Positions 9,411 to 20,088 of a DNA stretch of 64,000 nucleotides are shown here, one piece after another; within the stretch, counting starts at the first letter, position 1; each line of letters opens with the position of its first letter. The position numbers and the translations under genes are program-made. Origin of the DNA: Symbiodinium natans (Eukaryota; Sar; Dinophyceae; Suessiales; Symbiodiniaceae); contig CAJNDS010002333.1 of assembly GCA_905221605.1 (NCBI GenBank), forward strand, positions 1 through 64,000, in the 5' to 3' direction. The notes under the pieces are model-generated. The model was given only the letters and a program-made list of their open reading frames with translations. It did not search any database and was not told the DNA's origin.

Positions 9411-9544
9411 CCTTCCCAAAGTCGTTTTTGTCCTGGTGGCTCCGTTGAGATTGGCGCCGCGCTCTCAGACCAGAACAAGAGAGGAGATAGGCTGCAGGTT
9501 TGGGAAGTGGAGCTGGGGTTTAGGGCGCCCCTTTCATACAGCAC

Positions 9545-9718
9545 CAGGTGCTGTGACTGATCGGTGTCGTGCACTCAGACCGCGTTGGTCTACTTAACAG
9601 AGTGTGTCTGTCCTTGCGCTTTCTGGTCCCGCGGACCGTGGCTGAAGTACCTCCAGGACCCCAAATACCAAAACAGCACAGGTCCTATGAGCGATCGTCG
9701 TGTGATGCACTCAGACCG
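9545..9718 (+). repeat. Short diverged direct repeats
   Basis: A phrase ending in GCACTCAGACCG occurs at about 9545-9583 and about 9680-9718. A phrase like GTGTCTGTCCTTGCGCT occurs near 9605 and again near 9853 inside module copy B. Confidence 0.5.
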
Positions 9719-9741
9719 TGAAGCTTTCAGCCTACTTCCCG

Positions 9742-9839
9742 GAGACTCCAATACCCCTTATATAACAAATATTCCTTAAAAGATAGGGTTCCTATATGGT
9801 TTAAAGAGATATTCCGGAATTGAGGGGTATTGGAGTCTC
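9742..9839. repeat. Perfect 17-bp inverted repeat at the left edge of module B
   Basis: Arms 9742-9758 and 9823-9839 are perfect complements around a 64-nt AT-rich loop that contains AAATATTCC and GATATTCC. Copy A retains only the right arm (starting at 1029). Homology between the copies begins at 9811, inside the loop. Confidence 0.9.
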
Positions 9840-9884
9840 TGGGCCAACAGAGAGTGTCTGTCCTTGCGCTGTCCGGTCTCGCTC

Positions 9885-11164
9885 TCTCGCTCTCATCTCT
9901 CACTCACTCACTCACTCGCTCTTGAGTCTTTGGGCCCAGGTGTTTTTTTCTTCTTTTTGCGCATGTCCGGGCCCTGGAGTGCTTGCACAAGCGCTCAGTC
10001 GCGTGTGGGACCGGGGTTTGTTTGCAGGGTTTTTGGGTTTAGGAGTTCGGGCTCGCCGAGAAACTGCAAGTGTTGTGAGAGCGCATGTCGTGCTTTCTGT
10101 CATGACTGAGAGGGGCGCGTATCTCTCTCGCTCTCATCTCTCACTCACTCACTCACTCACTCGCTCTTGAGTCTTTGGGCCCAGGTGTTTTTTTCTTCGT
10201 TTTGCGCATGTCCGGGCCCTGGAGTGCTTGCGCAAGCGCTGAGTCGCGTGTGGGACCGGGGTTTGTTTGCAGGGTTTGGGGGTTTAGGAGTTCGGGCTCG
10301 CCGAGAAACTGCAAGTGTTGTGAGAGCGCATGTCGTGCTTTCTGTCATGACTGAGAGGGGCGCGTAGCTCTCTCGCTCTCATCTCTCACTCACTCACTCA
10401 CTCACTCGCTCTTGAGTCTTTGGGCCCAGGTGTTTTTTTCTTCGTTTTGCGCATGTCCGGGCCCTGGAGTGCTTGCACAAGCGCTGAGTCGCGTGTGGGA
10501 CCGGGGGTTGTTTGCAGGGTTTGGGGGTTTAGGAGTTCGGGCTCGCCGAGAAACTGCAAGTGTTGTGAGAGCGCATGTCGTGCTTTCTGTCATGACTGAG
10601 AGGGGCGCGTAGCTCTCTCGCTCTCATCTCTCACTCACTCACTCACTCACTCGCTCTTGAGTCTTTGGGCCCAGGTGCTTTTTGCTTCGTTTTGCGCATG
10701 TCCGGGCCCTGGAGTGCTTGCACAAGCGCTGAGTCGCGTGTGGGACCGGGGTTTGTTTGCAGGGTTTGGGGGTTTAGGAGTTCGAACTCGCCGAGAAATT
10801 GCAAGTGTTGTGAGAGCGCATGTCGTGCTTTCTGTCATGACTGAGAGGGGCGCGTATCTCTCTCGCTCTCATCTCTCACTCACTCACTCACTCACTCGCT
10901 CTTGAGTCTTTGGGCCCAGGTGTTTTTTTCTTCGTTTTGCGCATGTCCGGGCCCTGGAGTGCTTGCGCAAGCGCTGAGTCGCGTGTGGGACCGGGGTTTG
11001 TTTGCAGGGTTTGGGGGTTTAGGAGTTCGGGCTCGCCGAGAAATTGCAAGTGCTGTGAGAGCGCATGTCGTGCTTTCATTCTGGCGAGGGCACAATCTGT
11101 CATGACTGAGAGGGGCGCGTATCTCTCTCGCTCTCATCTCCACTCACTCACTCACTCACTCGCT
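9885..11164 (+). repeat. 245-bp satellite block, copy B (five units)
   Basis: Units start at 9922, 10167, 10412, 10657 and 10902, an exact 245-bp period. Variant bases link the third, fourth and fifth units to the second, third and fourth units of copy A. Confidence 0.97.
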
Positions 11165-11489
11165 CTTGTGTTCGCTTCCATTGAGGCGTGTGCCGGAGTG
11201 TCTTGACGTCGGTCATCTTTCACATCCCTGGCAGTGAATGCCTAGACGCCCGTTCTGTTTGGCGCCCTGCTCTTTGAATCAGGCCATTGTTATCGTGAGA
11301 CATGTGTTGGCATGAATGTGCGAGCACGCTTCCCATTTCGTCCACCTTATGCCCGCACATGCATCAGCTGCACACATGCGGCAGCGCCTGATTCTTCATG
11401 CAGCCCGCGTCAATCTGCAGCGTGTAGAGGGTGGCCAGCCGAGCGGGAGCATCACTCGCGAGACCCGGGCTGGCTTGCCATCGGTGCTG

Positions 11490-11524
11490 GTCCAAACCCA
11501 AACCCTAAACTTGCCCTAAACCCG
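11490..11524. repeat. Telomere-like CCCTAAA string, copy B
   Basis: Identical counterpart of the string in copy A. Confidence 0.5.
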
Positions 11525-11791
11525 AAGTTGGCTCGAGTACGCGGTGCTCTTTGTGCTCGCCCCCCCTCTGTTAAATGCTCTTGAACACAGATGCTCGTCT
11601 TGCTCGTCTCCCCCGATTTGCGATGCGTTCATGGTGCTTGTGAGCTTAGTCGAAGGCAGGAAGCCAAGCCGGAGTTTGCGCTCCATCTCGGGAGTTTTTG
11701 GTAGATGGGCAAGCGCCCAAAGCCCGTGTTGCTGCCAAGGACTTTTGTTGGTAGAGGCGGGAAGCAAAGACCCAAAGGCTGTACTGCATCT

Positions 11792-13382
11792 GCAGCTCGG
11801 GATTTGTCTCTTTCTCCGGTGTTTTGCCAGTCCGAGGCTGACTTCTGGATGGTTTTCTCACTTTCCGTGGTCCCTAAACCCCATTTTCACGCCTTGGTGC
11901 ATCTACATCGGTTGATAAACGCTGTTTTCGCAATTTTTGGCTGTTGCCCTTGCTGGGTGTACTCCAGTGCTAGGGTTTTGCTGTCCATGCAAGGACCTGG
12001 TCCTTCTCGTTCCTCTTCTTGGCATCTTCAACCACAGGCCATAAGTTGAGCGAAGCGCGGTCGATGGAATTTGGTTTGTTTTGCCTTTCGTGCCAGAGAT
12101 TTGCGCTGATTTTCCCGGTGTTTTGCCTATCTGGGCAAGGACCTGGTCCTTTTCGTTCCTCTTCTTGGCGTCCTAAACCACAGGGCAGCGAACCTTGCCC
12201 AGCCGTGCAAAACACCGGGAAATCCAGTCAGGAGCTGGCGCGTCACACACACAAAGCAAGGCAAATATCAAGCGACTGCACTTCGTTTAACGTCTTGGTC
12301 CTGGGCCTGCCACAAGGCCCCGAGGCCGTACTGCAGCTCGGGATTTGTCTCTTTCTCCGGTGTTTTGCCAGTCCGAGGCTGACTTCTGGATGGTTTTCTC
12401 ACTTTCCGTGGTCCCTAAACCCCATTTTCACGCCTTGGTGCATCTACATCGGTTGATAAACGCTGTTTTCGCAATTTTTGGCTGTTGCCCTTGCTGGGTG
12501 TACTCCAGTGCTGGGGTTTTGCTGTCCATGCAAGGACCTGGTCCTTCTCGTTCCTCTTCTTGGCATCTTCAACCACAGGCCATAAGTTGAGCGAAGCGCG
12601 GTCGATGGAATTTGGTTTGTTTTGCCTTTCGTGCCAGAGATTTGCGCTGATTTTCCCGGTGTTTTGCCTATCTGGGCAAGGACCTGGTCCTTTTCGTTCC
12701 TCTTCTTGGCGTCCTAAACCACAGGGCAGCGAACCTTGCCCAGCCGTGCAAAACACCGGGAAATCCAGTCAGGAGCTGGCGCGTCACACACGCAACAAGC
12801 CAAAAATCAAGCGACCGCACTTCGTTTAACGTGTTGGTCCTGGGCCTGCCACAAGGCCCCGAGGCCGTACTGCAGCTCGGGATTTGTCTCTTTCTCCGGT
12901 GTTTTGCCAGTCCGAGGCTGACTTCTGGATGGTTTTCTCACTTTCCGTGGTCCCTAAACCCCATTTTCACGCCTTGGTGCATCTACATCGGTTGATAAAC
13001 GCTGTTTTCGCAATTTTTGGCTGTTGCCCTTGCTGGGTGTACTCCAGTGCTGGGGTTTTGCTGTCCATGCAAGGACCTGGTCCTTCTCGTTCCTCTTCTT
13101 GGCATCTTCAACCACAGGCCATAAGTTGAGCGAAGCGCGGTCGATGGAATTTGGTTTGTTTTGCCTTTCGTGCCAGAGATTTGCGCTGATTTTCCCGGTG
13201 TTTTGCCTATCTGGGCAAGGACCTGGTCCTTTTCGTTCCTCTTCTTGGCGTCCTAAACCACAGGGCAGCGAACCTTGCCCAGCCGTGCAAAACACCGGGA
13301 AATCCAGTCAGGAGCTGGCGCGTCACACACACAAAGCAAGCCAAAAATCAAGCGACCGCACTTCGTTTAACGTCTTGGCCGT
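11792..13382 (+). repeat. 540-bp tandem repeat, copy B (three units)
   Basis: The diagnostic phrase recurs at 11799, 12340 and 12879. The sequence is almost identical to copy A, unit by unit, so the three-unit array existed before the module duplicated. Confidence 0.95.
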
Positions 13383-13640
13383 TGCAGTGTGGTTTAGGAC
13401 TGGTTGGGGGTCTGGGGGGGGGTAGTGCAAAGGCTTGGGATGCCATACTGCAGCTGAAGCAGACGAGCGCACCTTAGGTTGTTGGGTGAGGCTGGGAAGC
13501 AAAATTGCTGGAGGCCATACTGCATCTTGGGCAGCAAAAGGCTTGGGGCCGTTTTTTCCAACCCTTGGTAGGTCTTTCCCTTCTCCAGGCCCTCTCCTTG
13601 TCCGAGGCCGTTTCCCGCCCTGGGCCTGCCACCCCAGAAA

Positions 13641-13769
13641 GTAGATTGCCAAAATGTAGACCGGGAAACGGAAAATCGTAAAGTTGCCCGCGTTTTAAAA
13701 ATATTCTATTTGTTAACGCGGATTCAACTTTACGATTTTGTGCTTCTGGGTGCATTTTCGGCAATCTAC
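13641..13769. promoter_or_regulatory. Long imperfect palindrome, candidate replication origin (copy B)
   Basis: All arms and the AAATATTCT loop string are unchanged from copy A. Confidence 0.6.
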
Positions 13770-14040
13770 ATTGGGCTCTGGCGGCACCAGGAACCCCTAA
13801 AGCCCATGGAGGCGCCGGAGTCCACTCTGACACGTTTACGGCTATGACGCTCATGCCTGCCATCGCGTTTCATGTCCAAGTGCTCAGTGGCAGCAGTAGA
13901 TGCTTTCTGCCCAGAAAGTTATCACGCATCTTGTCAATCCGGTCTACAGCTCCATGCATGCCATGCAAGATGCGCCCAAAAATTATTGAGATCATCTTGC
14001 AACCGTTCGTGTCCTTCTGTTTGGTAGCCACGCAGCCGTC

Positions 14041-14112
14041 ATGCCGGAGCACACGTCATCCTCCAGTTCTTCCTCGTCTTCGGACGAGGATGTCGCGATG
14101 ACAGAAATGCAG
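14041..14112 (+). CDS. Candidate first coding exon of Rep, copy B
   Basis: Same serine-rich acidic frame as at 5145, with the same candidate intron (14113-14249). Confidence 0.45.
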
Positions 14113-14249
14113 GCGCGTGTCCTTGTGTGACGGGTTCCCTGGAACAAAGCAGAGTGCTCTGCAGCTACAGACTCTACAGGGAAGTCCTTCTGTAAGCTGA
14201 GCCTGTAAACCATGATGTTTGTTGTTTTTGTTCTCCGTCCCAACGTCAG

Positions 14250-15605
14250 GGCGCGTCTTCCGGGGATGATGCTGATCAGCCGAGCGACGTCAAGTGCAGG
14301 GGCATGTGCGGGCAATTCGTCTTTCCATGTCCGCGGGAGTATCCCGCAGAGCATGCTCAGCGCAAGGCTATGAAGCACTTCATTCCAGAAGACTTCACAA
14401 AAGAGGAGGTTGGACTTATCTTCAAGCAGGCCGTTATCAAGGTGGGCTTCCTTCCCAAACTGGACCGCCTCCACGTTTTTAGCGAGCCCCACAAAAAGTA
14501 CAACCCTGCGACGAACGCGCGAGCCCGGCACTTCCACATCATCTTTCGCTTCAAGACCACGTTTGCCCATTTGCAGATCAGCAAGATTTTGCACTCTCAG
14601 GGAATTCATGGACACTTCAGCTTCAACCTTGTCGGGTATCACGCTTACCTCAGCTATTGTTTGAAGCCGTCCGCTGGCAAGTTGCTCTCTGACTTGGATC
14701 TATCCCCGTGGTCTTGGCCAAACACCGTGCAAGTTGCCTTTGTTGACAAGTCGCCTCCACAGATGGCTGCTCGGAACGAGAAATCCTCCAACAAAGGCCG
14801 AAAGCGTGTTCTCATGACTTTCTCCGAGGTCACAGATGCGTTCATTGAAGGCCACGTCAAATGTGCTTCAGATGCCTGGAGGCTTGCCAAGAGCCGAAAA
14901 CTAGCCGGAGACGACACCCTGTACAACACCTTGGGCGCCCAGGATGCCACCGCGCTCGTGGCAAAAGTTTTGTCGGCTTGGAACTGCGAAGCAGCTGCTG
15001 ACACGTTGGTCTTGAGGGCCGAATTTCCGCTCAGCGGCTTCGTTCCAATCGACAATTTGCACCAAGACCTCTCACAATGGATGGCGGTAGGGCACACGTC
15101 TGTATCGCTCATTTTGTCTGGCCTGGGCGGCCGAGGCAAAACCGAGTTGGCGTGCAGCCTCATGTCAGCCATTTGTCAAGAGAATGGCTTCCACTTTATC
15201 AACAAGCTTGATCGCTTGAGAGATATCTACTTGGTTCGTGGTCAAGGGTTGGTCGTGGATGAGGCTTGCTTGCAGAATCGGACAGTTGACGATGCGAAAG
15301 ACATCTTAGACCTCAAAAAAGACCGGGACGTCTCTTGTAGAAACAGGGATGGCCGCGTGCCGAAAGGCACACCGCGCATCTTTTCAACGAACTGGGAATA
15401 TGACCAGTTCTTTCCAGCAGATGCCAAGTTGACACAAAATCAAGAGGCAATTCGCCGTCGCATCTTGTGGGTCACGGTGGACAGAGACCTTCGCATCAAC
15501 GCCGCTCCAGCTGCGCCGTTGCCCCTAGAACCCCTTACTTCCGACGAGGAAGACGTCTTCGGCCACGGTGGTCAACTTCTGGATGGAGCCGCGCCCAATT
15601 CATAA
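14250..15605 (+). CDS. Rep-like protein: HUH endonuclease plus SF3 helicase (copy B)
   Basis: This is the second intact copy of the rolling-circle initiator. Its first ATG in the long ORF is at 14304 (433 codons). It differs from copy A by loss of two serines just after residue 92 (an AGC-repeat contraction) and by Leu for Val at the position equivalent to 202. The HUH, tyrosine, Walker A, Walker B and motif C residues are all unchanged. The indel is a multiple of three and the frame is intact, so coding function was probably retained until very recently. The neighbours are the same as in copy A. Confidence 0.9.
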   Translation, partial: GASSGDDADQPSDVKCRGMCGQFVFPCPREYPAEHAQRKAMKHFIPEDFTKEEVGLIFKQAVIKVGFLPKLDRLHVFSEPHKKYNPATNARARHFHIIFRFKTTFAHLQISKILHSQGIHGHFSFNLVGYHAYLSYCLKPSAGKLLSDLDLSPWSWPNTVQVAFVDKSPPQMAARNEKSSNKGRKRVLMTFSEVTDAFIEGHVKCASDAWRLAKSRKLAGDDTLYNTLGAQDATALVAKVLSAWNCEAAADTLVLRAEFPLSGFVPIDNLHQDLSQWMAVGHTSVSLILSGLGGRGKTELACSLMSAICQENGFHFINKLDRLRDIYLVRGQGLVVDEACLQNRTVDDAKDILDLKKDRDVSCRNRDGRVPKGTPRIFSTNWEYDQFFPADAKLTQNQEAIRRRILWVTVDRDLRINAAPAAPLPLEPLTSDEEDVFGHGGQLLDGAAPNS

Positions 15606-15672
15606 TTCACTCGTAGTTCTCGTGCTCCGATGGAGCTGCGCCCAATTCATAATTCACTCGTAGTTCTCGTGC
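15582..15672 (+). repeat. 44-bp direct repeat over the Rep stop codon, copy B
   Basis: Same arrangement as in copy A. Confidence 0.9.
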
Positions 15673-15718
15673 ACGCAATGCACGGAGTCGCTACCGTGGC
15701 CCCTGGGATGCCCCAGAA

Positions 15719-16048
15719 GCACGAGGGATTTCACTGTTCTCACCTTTATAACCCCCGGAAGCAGAAGGGATTAGAGGCCCTTCACTGCCCTCTTTTGAGG
15801 CGGGACCCCCCAAAAGCACGAGTCCAAGCATGAGGGATTTACGCCCTTCACAGCTCCAATGAGGGACTTCCCGGAAGCAGAAGGGATTAGAGGCCCTTCA
15901 CTGCCACGAAACCCTCCAGAAGCGCGAGGGATTAGAGACCCTTCACTGCTTCCACCCTCGGACCCCCCGAAAGCATGAGGGATTACTGCCCTCCATACTC
16001 CCAAGCAGAAGGGACTAGAGGCCACACGCACGCCCTTCACTGCCCTTT
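15719..16048 (+). repeat. Degenerate repeat field downstream of Rep, copy B
   Basis: Counterpart of 6829-7158. Confidence 0.75.
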
Positions 16049-16049
16049 C

Positions 16050-16277
16050 ACCAGAGAGTCCGGGGCCTGGAGACTTAAGCCAGAGAGTCCGGGCTGGAGG
16101 CTAAAGACAGAAAGCCTGAAAACTTAAGCGAGAGAGTCCGGGGGCCTGGAGACTTAAGCCAGAGAGTCCAGACTCCACCCAGAGAGTCCGGGGGCCTGGA
16201 GGCTTAAGCCAGAGAGGGGCCTGGAGGCGTCAGCCAGAGAGCAGGGGGGCTGGAGAGTTAAGCCACAGAGTCCGTGT
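16050..16277 (+). repeat. Second degenerate repeat field, copy B
   Basis: Counterpart of 7160-7385, with small indels in G-runs and spacer length. Confidence 0.8.
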
Positions 16278-16572
16278 TTTTTGGGGCGCGACCGACGGGC
16301 TACTTTGACTTCCTTTTGGACCGATGCAGAAGGTGGTACCAAATCGCTGCAAGACGGCGTTTGGCCAGATTTCCGCTGTTGAAGGGTGGGCACTTGCCCA
16401 AGCTGGTAAGGGAGGTCTCTGGAGGGGGACTCTGTCATCTTAAGGCCGGTGGCAAGATGGTGGTTGGCCAGATCTCAACTGTTGTTGTTCCACGGTGCCT
16501 TTCCAGCGGCCCCAGTTTGGGGTGCAGGAAAGCCAGGTATTTCCAAGTATGTTGCGGGTTACCGCTGCTGTA

Positions 16573-17512
16573 AGTCAAGCGTTGTCTCGTCCCGTGGCGG
16601 TGGGCAACCAGTGTGGATGCGGCTGCTGGGTCTTAGTCAAAAAGTTTTGCAGTGCTATTGCACAGAGGGCAACCTATCCGGTTAAAGAGGGGCGGAGAAG
16701 AAAAAGACTGGGCAGTCTTACCTTGGACATAACCAGATGAAGAATCAAGGCAAGACCAGCCCAGAGCACTCCATGGGGGCCAGCCAGCTGTGCAGCCCCG
16801 GGCGAGAGGCACTCACTCCACTAGGCTCACCGCATCGCCCACCAAGAAGGCGGTACAAGTTACTTCAACCAGCCAGAAGGTCAATGCGCGTCAGTAGCGA
16901 CCGGTTCTACTGGGGAAACGCCAGTCCTTGCACCTCAGAGTTTGCCAATGTTGCACGAATCCTGATTCCACAAGGCAAGAGGAAAACGGCAGGGTCAACT
17001 ACAAGGGCCAAGGGCTCAGGCCTTGAATTTGTACACCTCATCACAATCGCCAAGGCAGGTTGGGTGCCATGGAGCCCAGGGTTCCCCGTGGTGGCCGGCC
17101 AGTGGCAGCTGTAAGCCGCAGCCAAGAGCAGCAGGCTTCAGGCCAACGGAAGCCATGAAGTCAGTGGTTCCACCTATGCAGTCAGGCAGGTGTAAGGGTT
17201 GTGGGCGGTGGCCTGCAGAGGCAGTATGGGTCCGTCTTCCTGATACTTGTGGCAACTCCTCCCGCTAACCCCCAGCAGTTGGGATGGTATTTATTTATAT
17301 TATTTTTTTTCGTTTGCGTTCACATCCAAAAGGCGAAAAGTAACAGATCAAACAAAATTGAAACAATCAAAACACATGTGCTGACGTCCACTTGCAAGGC
17401 CGCTAGATTAGCTGTCAACACCGCGGTTTCGATACAAGGCGAAGCAAGTAGGCTTTCCAAGGGCAGCACACGCCGAAAGAAACAGCCATCCAAGCAGTGG
17501 TGTCGGACCATT
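16573..17512. other. Spacer before the large array, no gene recognised
   Basis: The part 16742-16845 is a diverged direct match to about 859-960. ORFs of 125-129 codons (16737-17114, 17201-17590) show no recognisable motif, and the second runs into the array. Confidence 0.5.
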
Positions 17513-18179
17513 GGTGTTGATTCGTTAAGGTTGCGCGCGACGCCCAAGCCAAACCACCTGAAAATTGCAAAGTGTATTTCCAGAATGTGAATAAGTGCGA
17601 GCGAGCGAAACACCAGAGTAAATTCAACAAATTTGACTGATCAAGTGTTGATTTTAAGGGTTTTTTCAACATTTTCGGAACTTCAGAAATTTTGAAAATT
17701 AAAGACAAGAGCACGCAATCGAAGCTTTGTCAAAAAAAGTCGAATGGGAATGGAAATGGCTGGGCGACTCTCAAGTCGTTCTGGCCATGATGAGAGGTCA
17801 GTGTGATTGTTTTTTTTTGAATTTTTGCAAGAACTGCAAAAACATTGGTTTTCCTTGGCCCGTCTGAAAGAATTTTCTCTTGCTTTTGTTCAATGTTTTC
17901 TTTACTTTTTGTCGGGATGATCTCTTGGTTGCAAGCTTCAGAAAGAGAAAATTTCGAGAAACCGCTTTGAACTAAAACACAAACAGTCGGCAAGTGTTTT
18001 GGTAAGTGCCCGGCAAGGTGAAAAAATGCAATTGGAACTAAAAGACATTATTAGAATGTGCATTTTGTCGTTTCGGCTGTTTTTCTGAGTGTGCATGTGC
18101 AAGATTGTTGTGGATGTGTGTGTGAATTCGTGCAACAAAGTGGATTGGTTTGCGGGTGCATGTCTTTTTTTCTGTGCTT

Positions 18180-18445
18180 CATTTTTTGGTGCTGTTGGGT
18201 TGTAGTCTCTGTGCTTAAATTTTTCCGTTGCTGTTGGGTTGCTGTGAGGTGCTGCCTTCATTTTGGTCGCTGTGTTGGTGCCTTTCTGTGCCTTCACTTT
18301 TTGGTTGTGTTTTGCATTTTCTATGTCTTCATTTTTGGTCGCTGTGTGGTGCCTTTTCTGCACCTTCTTTTGGTCGCTGTGTGGTGCCTTTCTGTGCCTT
18401 CATTTTTGGTCGCTGTGTGTGCCGTTTCTATGCCTTTTGGCTTCA
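18180..18445 (+). repeat. 36-bp subrepeat field within the array unit (unit 1 example)
   Basis: Imperfect copies of TTTTGGTCGCTGTGTGGTGC followed by CTTTCTGTGCCTTCA recur about five times. A related TTGCTGTTGGGTTG motif precedes them. The same field is present in every unit. Confidence 0.85.
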
Positions 18446-18827
18446 GTGTGCAAGAAGAGTGTCAGTGTGGGTAAAGGGCAAGGCATGGAGTCGCAGAAGT
18501 GACACCAAAAAAAAACAGTGACCTTGTAGTGGTGTCTGTGTCTGTGTGTGTGTGTGTAAATGTGTGTTTACATCGTTTTCTCGAATGGGTGTGTGGTGTT
18601 GTGGTTTCGGCGTTTTGGCAGAGAGTCGTGTGTGTCATGGAGTGTGTCATTCTTAGGTGCAAAGTGGCTTCAGTGGGTGGTGTGCGTTTGCGTGTCTGTC
18701 GGCTGGGTTCTGCTGGCTGTTCAAGTGTGGAAGTGTGCGGGTGGTGAAAGGTGTGTGGATTTTGGAGACACAAAAAGAGGGCAAGGAATCAACTCCAAAA
18801 GGTAGGGAAGCCGAAGTGACCTCCACA

Positions 18828-19845
18828 GTGCGAGAAAGATCGCACGGGAACAATGCAAGACTGTTGTCTTGAATGCCAGCTAAAGACAAGTTTAGCAAGA
18901 TAAGAACACGCGTATCAACCGCGTTTTTTGTTTTCTTGAGTGTTGATGCAAACAGTATCGAATAGAAAAAATCTTGTTTGTCTGTGAGTTGATTTTCAAT
19001 TATTATTGAACTCAAATGGGTTCCAAAAGCAGCTCAATTCTGGGCACCGAAAACGGGCCCTAGATTTTGGATTTCCTGTGTGAACATACAAGGCCACCCA
19101 GGTTGGAGCCTCAAATTGGAACCCAAGTTTAGGAGCCATTTTTGGGCCCAGTTGTGGCGTTTTTTTCACACACGGGAAGCCAGATCTGGCTTTCACAGCT
19201 CCTCGTTGCGAGTAAAACAAATAAGCCTCTCAGTCGGTTCCAGTCTAAGTCCTGTGTCAGTCTTCCCCCAAAATTAGAACAGCAGGCAGCAAGGCGGCAA
19301 AGTGTGAACTTGTTTGGAACCGGAACTTTCTCTAACAGTGCGAGAAAGATCGCACGGGAACAATGCAAGACTGTTGTCTTGAATGCCAGCTAAAGACAAG
19401 TTTAGCAAGATAAGAACACGCGTATCAACCGCGTTTTTTGTTTTCTTGAGTGTTGATGCAAACAGTATCGAATAGAAAAAATCTTGTTTGTCTGTGAGTT
19501 GATTTTCAATTATTATTGAACTCAAATGGATTCCAAAAGCAGCTCAATTCTGGGCACCGAAAACGGGCCCTAGATTTTGGATTTCCTGTGTGAACATACA
19601 AGGCCACCCAGGTTGGAGCCTCAAATTGGAACCCAAGTTTAGGAGCCATTTTTGGGCCCAGTTGTGGCGTTTTTTTCACACACGGGAAGCCAGATCTGGC
19701 TTTCACAGCTCCTCGTTGCGAGTAAAACAAATAAGCCTCTCAGTCGGTTCCAGTCTAAGTCCTGTGTCAGTCTTCCCCCAAAATTAGAACAGCAGGCAGC
19801 AAGGCGGCAAAGTGTGAACTTGTTTGGAACCGGAACTTTCTCTAA
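18828..19845 (+). repeat. 510-bp internal tandem duplication (unit 1 example)
   Basis: The stretch starting GTGCGAGAAAGATCGCAC repeats after 510 bp (18829 and 19339). That start is itself a small inverted repeat (GTGCGA/TCGCAC). Unit 8 has a single copy only. Confidence 0.95.
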
Positions 19846-20088
19846 CTGTGGAGGTCACTGGAGCTTCCCTACCTTTTCGATCAACTTTGCTGCCCCTCAT
19901 CTTGGGTTTCAGATTCTCCAGGTTTTGGTGCAAGGCCTGAAGGCAGAAGAGGAGAAAAGAAGGGTGCAGAGTCAACATCGGTGGAAACAGCTAGGAAAAG
20001 TTCAATGCTTTGAAACAAGTGTTTTTAAAAGCCTCTGACAGTGCCGTTTGGACAGAAATCAACTGCGGGACGAGACGAGTTCAACCCT

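Larger units (their letters stand above)
9811..16572 (+). repeat. Rep module, copy B
   Basis: This is the second copy of the 6.7-kb module, in the same orientation as copy A. It has five intact satellite units instead of four. It also carries an extra 45 bp at about 13880-13924, roughly 120 bp before Rep exon 1. Its right flank (16742-16845) resembles the left flank of copy A. Confidence 0.95.
17513..20088 (+). repeat. Array unit 1 (2576 bp)
   Basis: It lacks 162 bp that other units carry between two GAAAATT copies, one of two GCGAGCGAA 9-mers, and about 20 bp near 18018. Confidence 0.95.

Noticed and set aside
18058-18474. 138-codon Cys/Phe/Val-rich ORF repeated in most array units
   Set aside because: It is a translation of the 36-bp T-rich subrepeats. 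The overlapping frames are equally open, and small indels change its ends between units.
18915-18945. Short ACGCG/CGCGT hairpin followed by a T-run in each 510-bp block, like a pol III terminator
   Set aside because: The T-run varies in length, the stem is only 5 bp, and no convincing internal promoter boxes were found.
19120-19155. AGCCATTTTTGGGCCCAG in each 510-bp block, resembling the dinoflagellate spliced leader
   Set aside because: It only partly matches the conserved leader, lacks its start, and no donor or Sm-like site follows.
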